DNA of 35,729 bases, taken from assembly GCF_030272895.1 (NCBI RefSeq), contig NZ_JALRNF010000051.1:1-35729 (forward strand), written 5' to 3'. The position numbers and the translations under genes were made by a program. The notes beneath the pieces are model-generated. The model saw nothing but the letters and a program-made list of their open reading frames with translations, was not told the DNA's origin and did no database searches. Shown here piece after piece: positions 29,001-35,720 of this stretch (its first letter is position 1; each line of letters starts with the position of its first letter). This DNA is from Pseudomonas sp. BGr12. Lineage in GTDB: Bacteria; Pseudomonadota; Gammaproteobacteria; Pseudomonadales; Pseudomonadaceae.

Positions 29001-31573
29001 TCGAACAGCGGCAATGGCAGGTAGGCCGTGAGCTTGAAATTTTCGTAGTCGCCGGTCACCAGGTCGTAGCTCAGGCGGAAGGTGACCTCGTCACCAGGCC
29101 GCAACTCGGTGCCGGGGGGCGGGGCGCCGTTGCCGTTGCGATCGACCAGGTCGATCTCGACCTGGCTGGTAGGGATGACCGAGGTGGTGTTGGAACCGTC
29201 GCTCTCATCCTCGCCGCTGAGGTTCAACGGGTCGAGCAGTACTGTCGCGGTGACGGTGGCGTTGTTGCCCAGCGGGTCACCTTCGTTGATTTCACTGTGC
29301 GGTGCGCCGGCGGGCGGGGTGTAGCTTTGCGCGACCTTGGTCTGGTAGCTGATGACCGCCAGGGTGGCGCCCTGGAGAAAATCGTCGAAGGCCAGGTCGC
29401 CGTTGAGCCAGGCGCGGGCACCGGTGGCATCGCGAATCGCCTTGGCGATGTCGAACAGCAGTGAGGTCGTGCCATCGGCATTGGGAGGCACAGGGGTGTT
29501 GGGCAAGGCAATGGACAGGGTCACGCCATTGACGGTAATGGTCAGGGTTGCGCTGCCCTGCACTAGGGTCTGGCCGTCACTGGCGGTGTCGGCAATGACG
29601 AAACTGCCCTGGTCGAAGAGCGTCTTGCCATAGGCGAAGTAGTCCGACAGGGCGATGTTCAGGGTGTAGGTGAGGGTGTCGCCGGGACTGATCCCGGCAG
29701 CGCCGCCGTCTACCGTCACCGTGACCTGTTTTTGCAGGGTGATGGACTTGGCGATGAAGCTGACATCCTGCCCCGTTTCTGTGAAGTTGATCTGGCCGGA
29801 GGTGACGTCCCGTGGGTCCAGCGGCACCCAGGTGCCGGTCGTGGTGGGGCCGTCAAAGGTGATGGTGACGTCATCGCCGGTGATCGGGTTGAGCACCGGT
29901 GCGCCGTCGGCATCGTCATCGGGCACGAAGAACTGCACGGTGGTGCTGGTCGGCCCGGTGACGGATGCGTACTGCACGCTGAACTCGCTGATGTACACGT
30001 CGTTGCTCAGGTCGGCATCGTTGTTGCGGTCGCGAATTGCCTGGATCAGGGCCGGGTCGGTGATGGTGCGGCCATCGTAGAGGGTGATGGAAACAACTGT
30101 GCCCCCTGCACCCGGGGTGATATTGGTGACGATGACCTTGCCAGGCACCGGCTGGGTGACCACCACGTTGCTCAAGGTCTGGCCATCGGCCGGTGTCAGG
30201 GTGGAGGTCAGTTCACGCTTGAAGTTGGGGCCGGTTGCGGTTTCGCCTTCAGGTGTGGTGACCACCTGATCGACAATGATGACCGTCGGGTGCACGAGAT
30301 AACTGTCGGCGTTGGCCGAAGGCTCCAGGATGCTGGGGTCGCTGGCCGGGTTGTTCAGCGAGTCGTTGCCGTACTGGAAGCCGCTGCGGGCGCGAATGGT
30401 CAGGTCCGGTGTCGAGCCGGAGAACGAAAAGTCGGTGTCCGCCAGGTCGCTCAGGGTTGCCGTCACTTGTACGGGAATGGCCGGCTGGCCCTGGCTGACG
30501 CTGGCAAACGGCAATTCGATCACCACCATCTGATCGCCCGCGCGCATGCCGAAGTCGGCGGCATTGATGATCAGCGGCTTGCCATCGGTGCCCACGGCCA
30601 GGGGGTGACTGGCCTGGCCGTTGGCGTCGAAGGTCAAGACGTGAGCGACCAGGTTCTGGCCCAGGTAGGTGGCGGAGACGAAGGTGATCCCGTCATCGAT
30701 CTCGGCGCCTGCACCGTCCTTGCCGGTGGCCGGGAAGAACAGGTCGATAAAAGGCGCATAGCCCGTATCGGTCGTGCTGTTGCTGAAGGTCACGGTGAAG
30801 GTGAAGGTGTCGCCCAGCAGCACACTGGCGCCACCGGACAGATCAGTGGTGGGGCCGGCCGCCAGCAGGCGGTCATAGCTGCTCAGGGCCGCGCTGCTCA
30901 GGGCAATGGACTTGTCGATCAGACCGTTGCTGATTTCCAGGTTCCAGTCACCGCCGACCCGGGTACTGCCGGTGTTGTCATCGGAGGCACCGACATCGGC
31001 GCCTGTCCAGCGCGCCAACTCATCGACCAGTGTGCGTCCATCCTTGCCTTCACCCACTTTGCAGCCATACAACTGGATGTCGGCCCCTTCGCTCAGGGAT
31101 TGGCTCCATTGGCTCAGCGGGTTGGCATACTGCTCGATATTGCCGGCAGTCAGTGTCGTTTTGCCGAGGGTGAACTCGCCGGAGGCACCGTGAGAGAGGA
31201 TTTGAATGGAGTCGACTTGGCCCAGCTTGGCCAGGGCAGAGGAAATAGCCGCCAGGCCATCCTGGTTGGCCTCGACCACCAGCACCTCGACATTGCCGGG
31301 CAGGTTGGCGGTGAGCTGTTCGCGGCCTTCGATCCGGCTGTCGAGTACCAGCAGGTGGCGCGCCGCCGAAGGTTGCTGGCCCGGTTCGCTGCGTGCATCG
31401 CTTGCCGTGGCGTGAGCACTGTCGGTCTTGCCGGCGTCGCCGTTGTCCTGGTGCTGCTGGTCCGCTGTCGCTGCCGCCGCTGCGCCGTCGAACAGGATGC
31501 GCGGTTCAAGTGCCACCGCCTGGCGTTTTGGCTTGAATGCAGCTGGAATTGCAGCACGGAGTCGGGTCGTCAT
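20075..31573 (-). CDS. Giant surface protein/adhesin with DUF4347, DUF11-like and VCBS repeats
   Basis: This is a 3832-residue protein. ATG 31573 is chosen over GTG 31579 because GAGG lies just upstream. Parts in order: a basic N-terminus with LEPRILFDGA at residues 22-31; DUF4347 at about 73-236; about eight DUF11-like beta units to about 1885 (for example GDTLTYTLNIALSD); an SdrD/Cna-B-like unit at about 1885-1972; a cadherin-like unit at about 2015-2158; eleven VCBS-type repeats at about 2159-3662; and a 170-residue unique C-terminus. DNDxDVD acidic motifs suggest calcium binding. No Sec signal and no RTX GGxGxD nonapeptides are seen, so export probably uses the four genes downstream. A role in surface attachment or biofilm is likely by family. 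A single cysteine (in IQLYGCKVGEG) is noted. The frame is open throughout. Confidence 0.92.
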   Translation of the reverse strand: MTTRLRAAIPAAFKPKRQAVALEPRILFDGAAAAATADQQHQDNGDAGKTDSAHATASDARSEPGQQPSAARHLLVLDSRIEGREQLTANLPGNVEVLVVEANQDGLAAISSALAKLGQVDSIQILSHGASGEFTLGKTTLTAGNIEQYANPLSQWSQSLSEGADIQLYGCKVGEGKDGRTLVDELARWTGADVGASDDNTGSTRVGGDWNLEISNGLIDKSIALSSAALSSYDRLLAAGPTTDLSGGASVLLGDTFTFTVTFSNSTTDTGYAPFIDLFFPATGKDGAGAEIDDGITFVSATYLGQNLVAHVLTFDANGQASHPLAVGTDGKPLIINAADFGMRAGDQMVVIELPFASVSQGQPAIPVQVTATLSDLADTDFSFSGSTPDLTIRARSGFQYGNDSLNNPASDPSILEPSANADSYLVHPTVIIVDQVVTTPEGETATGPNFKRELTSTLTPADGQTLSNVVVTQPVPGKVIVTNITPGAGGTVVSITLYDGRTITDPALIQAIRDRNNDADLSNDVYISEFSVQYASVTGPTSTTVQFFVPDDDADGAPVLNPITGDDVTITFDGPTTTGTWVPLDPRDVTSGQINFTETGQDVSFIAKSITLQKQVTVTVDGGAAGISPGDTLTYTLNIALSDYFAYGKTLFDQGSFVIADTASDGQTLVQGSATLTITVNGVTLSIALPNTPVPPNADGTTSLLFDIAKAIRDATGARAWLNGDLAFDDFLQGATLAVISYQTKVAQSYTPPAGAPHSEINEGDPLGNNATVTATVLLDPLNLSGEDESDGSNTTSVIPTSQVEIDLVDRNGNGAPPPGTELRPGDEVTFRLSYDLVTGDYENFKLTAYLPLPLFDLSGVDLSTIWRLASDNTNPNSPISVTLGPGNSLVFTFADYVNPGVNGSRVSIDFTLKVSDQPFADQRAFNVLGESTQTRTLDKSVLLTTDDVTLIASVAEPVLSISHGVVSASNGTVTGTTGSWNPPGSGGVPFNGSITDVTAVNGNVTGIDANDRLRLVTAIENSGGGNAYDVRTSITLPPGLAFVGGSLSTANLLIYRGDGTLLVAGTHYLVDNATNTITFIDSPGVGALLAGRPGTAADTSGANLVVISYDVTVNAAIAASATLQTNAQLLNYASVEGGQNFLGSAPLSDLAGQQVAAPTVAKNYAGGSLDETDSSASHTTGANLVVGESMLYDIVVTLPEGTTQNLRIDDLIPPGMRLDTSFNGQGYQLILTAGGLLAQNFGGTVTVGSLGAPSGTLGDDGVDARFVFTVASATGDNNTGNNSFVIRLRLVASNVTANQTNAVRQNDATLNYSDPDGDTPNGSTPVSRDVAISGAKPSITIQEPTLQLDQTLVTPPGLGFDEGDAVEYTITISNGNAGSDYDAFDINFNSVLPTELDQLTLVSAIYTVNGVSTDISASFSLDPNGRTLVNIGNVDIAKGGTLVLRITGVVNASGAAVPQFDNQAEVRWTSLNGTSSTSADPAGERTGQDGLLNSGVLNDYRQADILIIPVAQGIKLSRVGGLPDTSAPNPTNALEETVAVGEVIRYRAAVLVPEGNNPNYQLVITLGHGLTLGDLASMRIAFISDGGLVTDLTDLIIGGTLQILGNENSPEAQFITPDLSGAAPTGVLNPDYVLITIDGNGNQVITISLGNLVNGPHGGGDDGNDDDLEGVVIEFNARVTNIVENQDGVRLGAFVQDVVNGNLRATSAVLTERIVEAGFTGLNKQVTDFTPNPAGTTGNATVTIGFTASSGLPAYDVHLTDGFPTGSNYNLVSITIGGTTYGPGNLPAGVTFSTAGGLTVDIAQINVGTQVSVVYTVDVPNGVTIASSDASLSWSSLPETFTSWGGTSVGVDSTENGERTGADGPGADATTLNNYVLREGAGLGIISGTLWNDTATAATDPNNATPDADPDPGTPAYDLAIANQTINLIWAGNDGVLGSADDKTFSTITDGNGRFTFGVLPSGLYRLDAPTTVTSLSQFGELRMRIDTDGGTLGQVSVTLGEGSSQQANSGYVEVNDAPVNSLPGFQQGQEDTPLAIGGISVSDVDAERDPDINGRAIQVTLSVTHGTLSLTGPTTGVTVSGSGTLELVLVGRIADINAALAGLSYLGNQDFNGNDFLTVLTNDLGNYGDFDGNGIPGQLTDAREDRDFLVINLEPVNDRPDAVDDLATAVEAGGTDNQVIGTDPRGNLLDNDTDIDLTTNREVLNVISVTSPLGVVLALPSLGSIEVIGRYGKLVISADGAYQYIVDNNNAEVQALRRAGDQLVEVFSYTISDIGIGGPPLQDSATLTVTLQGANDAPVGNLDIAVATEQGGVGNSDIGKPNDTTVPLTSGNATGNVLDNDNDVDGGAGDPIDYGETIAVTGIRFAPLTSTAPLTLVPAGGTSGPIVGLYGTLTIAADGSFTYVIDNSNTTVQRLGPNDTLVEIFSYQVTDALGLNDLAELRITVRGNHDNPVASDDQAAAQAGASNNDPESNPTGNVILFPSRPDNSGPPGNGIDLDVDAADRPNTVLQVNGIRSGLEAANGIEPANGALTPVTTGPVTIDATFARDINDVPIVSAETFGTLTINPDGSFSFDVNSDNDAIIALPRGVSMEVVFTYQIVDSAGLTDTAQLVIVVTGANNPPHAQDAIVLATEKGGVNNTSPGLDPGVPPAPIRQVTFVDPDGDPVSVTGIRTGTESATNGVAGTVGQALIGKYGALTLQADGTYTYVIDNSNPEVEALRGIDDLLVEVFTYTVTDSENESDSAQIIIVIRGQNDNPVASDDGNLAVEAGGVNNSSGGVDPTGNVLDNDNDVDGGAEDTIDYGETKAVASVRTGASEGAGTAGTLGSELRGTYGWLTLNADGSYSYRLDNSMAAVQALRPGNTLIDSFNYSVIDTAGTTDIAVLTITIQGSNDAPVANNDSAIAVEAGGLNNGTPGSNPSGNVLANDIDVDQFGETLTVVSVRQGPRAGTVGSSFAGQYGSLTLNADGSYTYLVDNSNPLVQALRTAGNTLSESFTYTIRDLSGALSAANLTITIQGRNDNPVAVNDSAVAVEAGGTNNTTPGVNPTGNLLSNDTDVDAGDSKTINGIRTGTEAAGGAFTAVAGVQVITGTYGTLTVFANGSYSYQVDNSLAVVQALKPGDTLQEFFTYRMRDTAGAEDTAQFSLVVQGAWDAPVARDNVNIAVADNGDGLTLNPSGNVLPNDSDVDQGDGLTVTGIRTGPEAGSGTAGTVGNVLVGQYGTLVINADGSYTYTVDSTNPAVLALDFLQVLVDDFTYEITDLGGLTDLAQLSIIVIGRNDAPDGIDDAATAVEAGGLNNATPGFNPSGNVLSNDIDLENNDLKVSTIRTGSEAGTGTSGTVGTSLRGLYGDLVMNADGSWTYTVDNSLAAVQALRTSGQVLVDVFTYTVVDSHLADDTAQLTITIDGRNDTPIAFDDDTVAIEAGGVGNNQPGLDPTGNVLDNDTDVDSPALGETRQVLSVTSETGNAATAGQVLTGRYGSLVLNADGSYQYVLDNNNPVVQALRTAGETLREVFTYRMRDTAGAESEARLNVLIQGANDAPVALDNSNTASDQVSAPQASGNVLPNDSDVDGGDALSVSAIRTGPENGTGTSGVIGQPLAGRYGTLVINADGSYTYSIDLTNPEVLAAAGLGPVLQDVFTYTVIDRAGATDLAQLTITLDITAPFIPAPVGPFFDRDPLDPFRRLPLPDVDPVVFIAPVVERQSRALELSSWQADGSNLSYGKTPEILSETLNQRLSQVPGQFVAGAVRNSRVASENDMAWILGRQSRINLSADGLLPDPSVFATDPAHLTKGDAQLPPPSEARVAPGFRAQLREAAERLRAMDNRTSE
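20590..25100 (-). repeat. Eleven tandem VCBS/cadherin-like coding repeats
   Basis: The repeat consensus is AVEAGGxNNxTPGxNPxGNVL, then NDxDVD, GxYGxLxxNADGSYTY, VDNxNPxVQAL, FTYxxxDxxG and ITIxGxNDxPVA. Units are about 125-165 residues. DNA similarity is visible: almost the same 40-base segment occurs near 20716-20757 and 21868-21909. Units are clearly diverged, not recent copies. The first three (nearest 25100) and the last (nearest 20590) depart most from consensus. Confidence 0.85.
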
Positions 31574-31826
31574 GTCCACCTCGTTACCAACATCATCCTG
31601 GGAGGGCCTTGCCGGCCCTGGAGCAGTACCGGTATCAGCGACGGCTGCTTCTTCCTTAACGAGGGACTACCGCGAATCGGCAGTCCCCGAGAAGGGAAAA
31701 TGCGCTGTCGAATCATTCGCAACAAAGAAAGACTAGACGTATTTTTTCAATGCGTATGAAGGTTCCTACAGGCGTAGGCTACAGCGGTGCAATACGACGT
31801 AAACGGCTGCCAGCGACCCAGGGGAT
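31574..31826 (-). promoter_or_regulatory. Structured leader region upstream of the adhesin operon
   Basis: This 253-base gap separates the DUF1254 gene stop from the adhesin start and is the natural place for the adhesin promoter. Two hairpins are visible: 31603-31608 with 31614-31619 (perfect 6-base stem, about 30 bases before the start codon), and 31663-31672 with 31678-31687 (10-base stem, one G-U pair in the minus-strand RNA). A weaker stem lies near 31765-31780. I could not identify a convincing -35/-10 pair or sigma-54 site. No gene is supported here on either strand. Confidence 0.45.
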
Positions 31827-33293
31827 TTACCTGATCCGCTTGATCACCGGCGGCTGCCAGCTGCCGTCGAGGATCGCCTGCGAGCCCCAGTAGGCACGCA
31901 GATACAGCGAGATCGGTTCGCGTGGGGAGGGTAGCCAGTTGCTTTCCTTGTCCTTGCCCGGGGAGTTCGGGCCGACATAGAGCGTGAGCGAGCCGTCGGC
32001 GTTGCGCTTGAGGTCCTTGTTCTTGGTGCCCAGGGAGTATCGATTGAGGGTGTTGGCACTGAACAGGTGGTGCCTGTTGTACAGGGTCAGCGACCAGAAG
32101 CCCTGTACCGGCGGTTCCTGGCCTGCGGCGAAGGTTACTTCGTAGCGGTTGTTGCCGTTGAGTTGCTTGCCCGCGCCGTCGAAGTCGGTATAGAAGTATT
32201 GGGTTTCGTTGGGCCGGTTGTCGAACATGTTCGACTTGGCCGTACCAGTACGGTTGAAGTAGTCCAGGCCGAAGCGGGCGTTGTTAGTGGAGCGGTTCCA
32301 GCCGTTGCCGGCAGGACGACCATTGTGTTTCCACTCAAAGAACGGCTTGATGATTTCCTGCTCGCTCTGCACGGCGGTCTGTACCAGCAGTTTCTTCAGG
32401 GCCGGGTCTTTCTCTGCGCTTTCGAGCAACAGGCGGAACTGGCCATACAGCGCTTCTTCGCCTGGCAACGGCGGCACCATGTCCAGTACGCGGGGTAACT
32501 GGTCGAAGAACTTTTCCGGAATCACCCACTTGGTTTCGCCACCGCTGGCTTTGCCGGCGTTGGGGTTGGGGATGTCCGGGGTGTTCTTCCAGTCAATGGT
32601 CTTCATCTTGCCGTCGAAGTCCTTGAGTGGATAGAACACCACCTGGTTGATGGTGTCCTGGATGGCGCTGCGATCTTCGGCGGTGTCATCCATGAAAATG
32701 CGCGGAATGGCGTTGGCCAGGGCTGTCGGGCTGTGGATGATGGCCTCGACGCCGGCGGGCTTTTCACCTTGCCAGTTCGGCCCCACCAGCAGGTAGAAGC
32801 CGGGTTTGCTGTTGTAGGCCTTGCCCAACTGGCCGAACTGGTCGGTGCGCTGGTCATACAGCGAATAGACCCAGAAGCGCTCGCCGAAGTCGGGCACCTG
32901 GGCAATCACCGGCTCTTCGTCGAGGGAGAAGAAGCCCAGGCCGTAGACCACGTCCTGGTTCGGACAGGTCACGAAGGTCTCCTGCGGGGTGATGTAGTCG
33001 TGCAGCATGCCCAGCTGGCCGCGCGGAGCGACCGGCAGGATGCCGCCCAGCAGCCCGGGGTGCGGTGCCTTGGTAATGGTGTCGTTGCGGTTGAGCATGT
33101 TCACCATCGGCCAGCCCCAGAGGTAGGCCATGCGCGCGATGGCTTTGGCGTACTCGGGGTGCATCTGGATGCCGCTGGCAGGGAGGGTGATGTCCGAGGT
33201 AGGGGAGGCGACCTGCGCGGCCATGCCTGGCAATGACCAGGTGCCCGACGTCAGCAGGAGGGCGGCCGAAAGCAGCTTCATCGAATGGTTCAT
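31827..33293 (-). CDS. Periplasmic DUF1254/DUF1214 domain protein
   Basis: This is a 488-residue protein. ATG 33293 is preferred, with AAGGG eight bases upstream and a signal peptide to about PGMAA; a longer form from 33371 has no ribosome site. The N-terminal half has the DUF1254 pattern ([56 protein letters not shown]). The C-terminal part has DUF1214 features ([48 protein letters not shown]). Proteins of this pair are common in Proteobacteria; the biochemical role is not established. It follows the DUF3313 gene after an 88-base gap with a strong hairpin. Confidence 0.9.
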   Translation of the reverse strand: MNHSMKLLSAALLLTSGTWSLPGMAAQVASPTSDITLPASGIQMHPEYAKAIARMAYLWGWPMVNMLNRNDTITKAPHPGLLGGILPVAPRGQLGMLHDYITPQETFVTCPNQDVVYGLGFFSLDEEPVIAQVPDFGERFWVYSLYDQRTDQFGQLGKAYNSKPGFYLLVGPNWQGEKPAGVEAIIHSPTALANAIPRIFMDDTAEDRSAIQDTINQVVFYPLKDFDGKMKTIDWKNTPDIPNPNAGKASGGETKWVIPEKFFDQLPRVLDMVPPLPGEEALYGQFRLLLESAEKDPALKKLLVQTAVQSEQEIIKPFFEWKHNGRPAGNGWNRSTNNARFGLDYFNRTGTAKSNMFDNRPNETQYFYTDFDGAGKQLNGNNRYEVTFAAGQEPPVQGFWSLTLYNRHHLFSANTLNRYSLGTKNKDLKRNADGSLTLYVGPNSPGKDKESNWLPSPREPISLYLRAYWGSQAILDGSWQPPVIKRIR

Positions 33294-33322
33294 GGATAAG
33301 GCCCTTGCAGCGGAGAGGAACA

Positions 33323-33356
33323 GCGCCGATCTTCGCTCCAGGCTGAAGATCGGCGC
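33323..33356 (-). promoter_or_regulatory. Perfect 12-base stem-loop between DUF3313 and DUF1254 genes
   Basis: Bases 33323-33334 pair perfectly with 33345-33356 around a 10-base loop, between two minus-strand genes. No T-run follows on the minus strand. It could be a partial terminator or an RNA-processing barrier that sets different levels of the two proteins. Confidence 0.55.
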
Positions 33357-33381
33357 CTTGCTGTAGTGCAATCGGTGAGGC

Positions 33382-34053
33382 TTACTTCGCTTTCAGTTGC
33401 TGGAACGACTTGACCATGTCCTTGGCCCAGCCATCGAGCACGGCCTTGGCATCCTTTGCAGTCATCTTCTGATCGGAGTTGTCCAGTTCGGCACCGGCGC
33501 CTTTGCGGACCACTTGCGCGAGTACCTGATTGCTGCGGCCATCGAGGAACTGGGCTTCGGTGGCGATGCTGGTGTCCTGGTCACGGATGCCGGTCGCGGT
33601 GCTGACGCCGGCGGCGATCAGGGCGATCGGAATCACTTCGTAGGGTTGCAGGCCCTTGGTCTTGGCGCTCACCGCGGTGATTGCCGGGCGTACCACCAGG
33701 GTGCCAGGGCCTGCAGAGGTGGCCAGTGGCAGGACGGTGGAGAACTCGCGCTTGAGCGCCTGATCATAGTACTGGGTAATGCCCTGCAGGGTACTGGCCG
33801 GGACATTCTCGGTGGGCTGCGGACGGGGATAGAGCTGGCTCGGTTCGATGAAGACGCTGGTGAAGCCATTGGTGTTGATGCCCGGCTTGATCCAGCGCAT
33901 CACTGGGGCGCCGGTAGGCGACTTCTCTTCCTTGAGCATGCTGTAATCCTTGAGAAAGCCCGAATACTGCTCGGGTTCCACGTATTTGCTGGCGCAGCCC
34001 GTCAGCGCCAGAGAGGCGAGGCACAGCGATACTGCTAGCGACTTCAACTTCAT
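33382..34053 (-). CDS. DUF3313 domain lipoprotein
   Basis: This is a 223-residue protein. The start is ATG 34053 with AAGGAG seven bases upstream. The signal peptide ends in the lipobox LALTGC, so the mature protein is a lipoprotein starting at Cys near residue 19. DUF3313 features include the [12 protein letters not shown] segment and [19 protein letters not shown], with an alternating beta/alpha C-terminal half ending in a Lys-rich helix ([15 protein letters not shown]). DUF3313 proteins are uncharacterised lipoproteins. The gene lies 56 bases after the FadL-type gene and 88 before the DUF1254 gene, which suggests one operon of envelope proteins. Confidence 0.9.
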   Translation of the reverse strand: MKLKSLAVSLCLASLALTGCASKYVEPEQYSGFLKDYSMLKEEKSPTGAPVMRWIKPGINTNGFTSVFIEPSQLYPRPQPTENVPASTLQGITQYYDQALKREFSTVLPLATSAGPGTLVVRPAITAVSAKTKGLQPYEVIPIALIAAGVSTATGIRDQDTSIATEAQFLDGRSNQVLAQVVRKGAGAELDNSDQKMTAKDAKAVLDGWAKDMVKSFQQLKAK

Positions 34054-34109
34054 GGTAGTGCTCCTTGTGGTCACTTTTACTGAATTTTTTCACCGTGCCG
34101 GTGTGCTTC

Positions 34110-35408
34110 CTAGAAACGCCAGGTGGCGCCACCGCCGAGGATATGCAGCGCGCTGTTGCGATAGGTGCCCGACAGCGTGGTACCCGAGCGCGCCTTGGTC
34201 TGTTCGTCGTCCATGTCACCCAGCCACACCAGGGTGTAGGCCATGTGCAGGTCCAGGCCCTGTTCCACTTGATAGTTGATACCGGTCGCCAGGCGCCAGG
34301 CTTCGCCCATGGGGTTGTCGACGGTACGGTCTTCGTCGTCCACGGCCGAGCTGTCGTAGCCCAGGCCCATGTTCCAGCGCAGCTTGGGGGTGGCCTGGTA
34401 CTGGGCACCGAGGGAGGCGTGCCAGGTGTCCTTGTACTGGCGGTCGACGGTGCGATCGACCCCGGCGGCATTGGCATCCACCTCCACGCCGATCTCGCCG
34501 AAGTCGCTCCAGTCTTGCCAGCCGAGGCTACCGAGCAGCTTCCATTGCGGATCGAGTTGATGGGCGACGCTCAGCAGCACCGTCTGCGGCACGTTCATGT
34601 CCAGTTCCAGCGAATCGACATCCAGGCGGCGCAGGGCTGCGTTGATGATCGGGTTGCTGACATCGCGCACCTCGGGGCTGTCCTTGAACTCCAACTTGAC
34701 CTTGCTGGTGTAGGCGAGCCCGACCTGGGTGCGCTCGTCGAATTTATACAGCATGCCAAGATTGACCCCGGTGCCGACATCGGTGTCCTTGTACTCCAGC
34801 TGACCGTCCGGGCGGTCGAGCAGGCCGAGCAGGTTGTTGTTGATGGCCACCTCGGTGCGGTAGTAGCCGTAGACGATGCGCGGGCCGACGCCGACGGAAA
34901 GCTGGTCGGTGAACTGGTGGGCAATGGTCGGCTGGAACGACACGCCGATGACCGCCGCCTCCTGGGTGAAGTAGCGCCCGGCCCAGTCGTCGTCGTAGTC
35001 CAGGGCCAGGCCGAAGTTGCCGTACATGCCAAAACCCACCGCCGAGCGTTCGTCGAGCTGGTGACTGATGAAGAAGCTGGCGCCGGGCAGCCATTGCAGG
35101 GCGTTGCCGCCTTCGTTGCCATCGAACTGGTTATTGCTGTCGCGGGAGAAGCCCAGGTCGCCGAGAATCACCTGGGCGTTGGCACTGATCTGGGTGCCGG
35201 CCAACTGGGTGATACCGGCGGGATTGCTCATCAGTACGCTGGGGTCGGTGGCCAGGGCGGCGGCACCGGCGTTGGCCAGGCCATTGCCTTCCTGGCCGGC
35301 CTCGTAGATCAGGATGCCACCTGCCCAGGCATTGCCGGACAGGCCAAGCACGGCAAGCAGGGCGCCCAGGCAGGTAGAGGAAACGCAACGCATGGGTGTC
35401 AATCGCAT
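34110..35408 (-). CDS. OmpP1/FadL/TodX-family outer-membrane transport protein
   Basis: This is a 432-residue protein. ATG 35408 is preferred over 35414 because AAAGGA abuts the upstream ATG but is well spaced for this one. The signal peptide ends at NAWA-GG. The mature N-terminus has the FadL plug features (GNGLANAGAAALATD followed by PSVLMSNPAGI). Alternating beta strands with aromatic belts follow, and the protein ends in TWRF, the usual C-terminal aromatic of barrel proteins. FadL-type channels take up hydrophobic molecules such as long-chain fatty acids or aromatic hydrocarbons; the substrate cannot be told here. It is the first gene of the minus-strand block; its promoter should lie in 35409-35560, but I cannot define it. 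Confidence 0.92.
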   Translation of the reverse strand: MRLTPMRCVSSTCLGALLAVLGLSGNAWAGGILIYEAGQEGNGLANAGAAALATDPSVLMSNPAGITQLAGTQISANAQVILGDLGFSRDSNNQFDGNEGGNALQWLPGASFFISHQLDERSAVGFGMYGNFGLALDYDDDWAGRYFTQEAAVIGVSFQPTIAHQFTDQLSVGVGPRIVYGYYRTEVAINNNLLGLLDRPDGQLEYKDTDVGTGVNLGMLYKFDERTQVGLAYTSKVKLEFKDSPEVRDVSNPIINAALRRLDVDSLELDMNVPQTVLLSVAHQLDPQWKLLGSLGWQDWSDFGEIGVEVDANAAGVDRTVDRQYKDTWHASLGAQYQATPKLRWNMGLGYDSSAVDDEDRTVDNPMGEAWRLATGINYQVEQGLDLHMAYTLVWLGDMDDEQTKARSGTTLSGTYRNSALHILGGGATWRF

Positions 35409-35527
35409 AGGCATTCCTTTGGTGCGTCACCGATGCTGCGTAGCACCAGACGATGGGTCGGACGAGTCATGGCGAGTCTAGACCAGGGTTGACGAATCCG
35501 CTTTGAGGCGATGGGTGCGCCCTGCGC

Positions 35528-35558
35528 AAGCCCGGACGCCTGTCGCCGGGGCTTTTTT
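35528..35558 (+). terminator. Intrinsic terminator, plus-strand orientation
   Basis: AAGCCCGG at 35528-35535 pairs with CCGGGGCTT (35546-35554, one bulged G), directly followed by a run of T (to 35558). It is oriented for plus-strand transcripts although no plus-strand gene ends here, and it abuts the right flanking repeat. Confidence 0.7.
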
Positions 35559-35560
35559 CA

Positions 35561-35720
35561 GGTTCTTCACGGAATCCTGGGGTATGGTCCTTGGGTTGGA
35601 TTGGGTTGGGTTGTTGAGGCTGCGAGCTTATCCATTCCATGCGGCGAGGCTACTGGCCCCTTCCGCCCTTACGGCGGGTCCCTTTTGTCTTGGCAAAAGG
35701 AACCAAAACCGCTCGCTCCT
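35561..35720 (-). repeat. Right copy of the complex flanking repeat (inverted)
   Basis: On the minus strand this reads like 1-155: 35720 to 35626 corresponds to 1-95 with four differences, then a degenerate CCAACC/CCAATC tract, then 35578-35561 is identical to 138-155. The two internal hairpins are conserved at 35681-35700 and 35663-35677. The middle parts differ in length and sequence between the copies. Confidence 0.85.

Noticed and set aside
25370..29464. 1364-codon plus-strand open frame opposite the adhesin
   Set aside because: Same reasons: antisense to DUF11-like coding sequence, biased composition, no signal or known motif.
29732..31759. 675-codon plus-strand open frame over the adhesin 5-prime end
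   Set aside because: It lies opposite the DUF4347 and early DUF11 coding region and has no family features.
34067..34102. Possible terminator between the FadL-type and DUF3313 genes
   Set aside because: The small CACCG/CGGTG stem is followed by A, not T, on the minus strand, so it would not terminate the minus-strand transcript.
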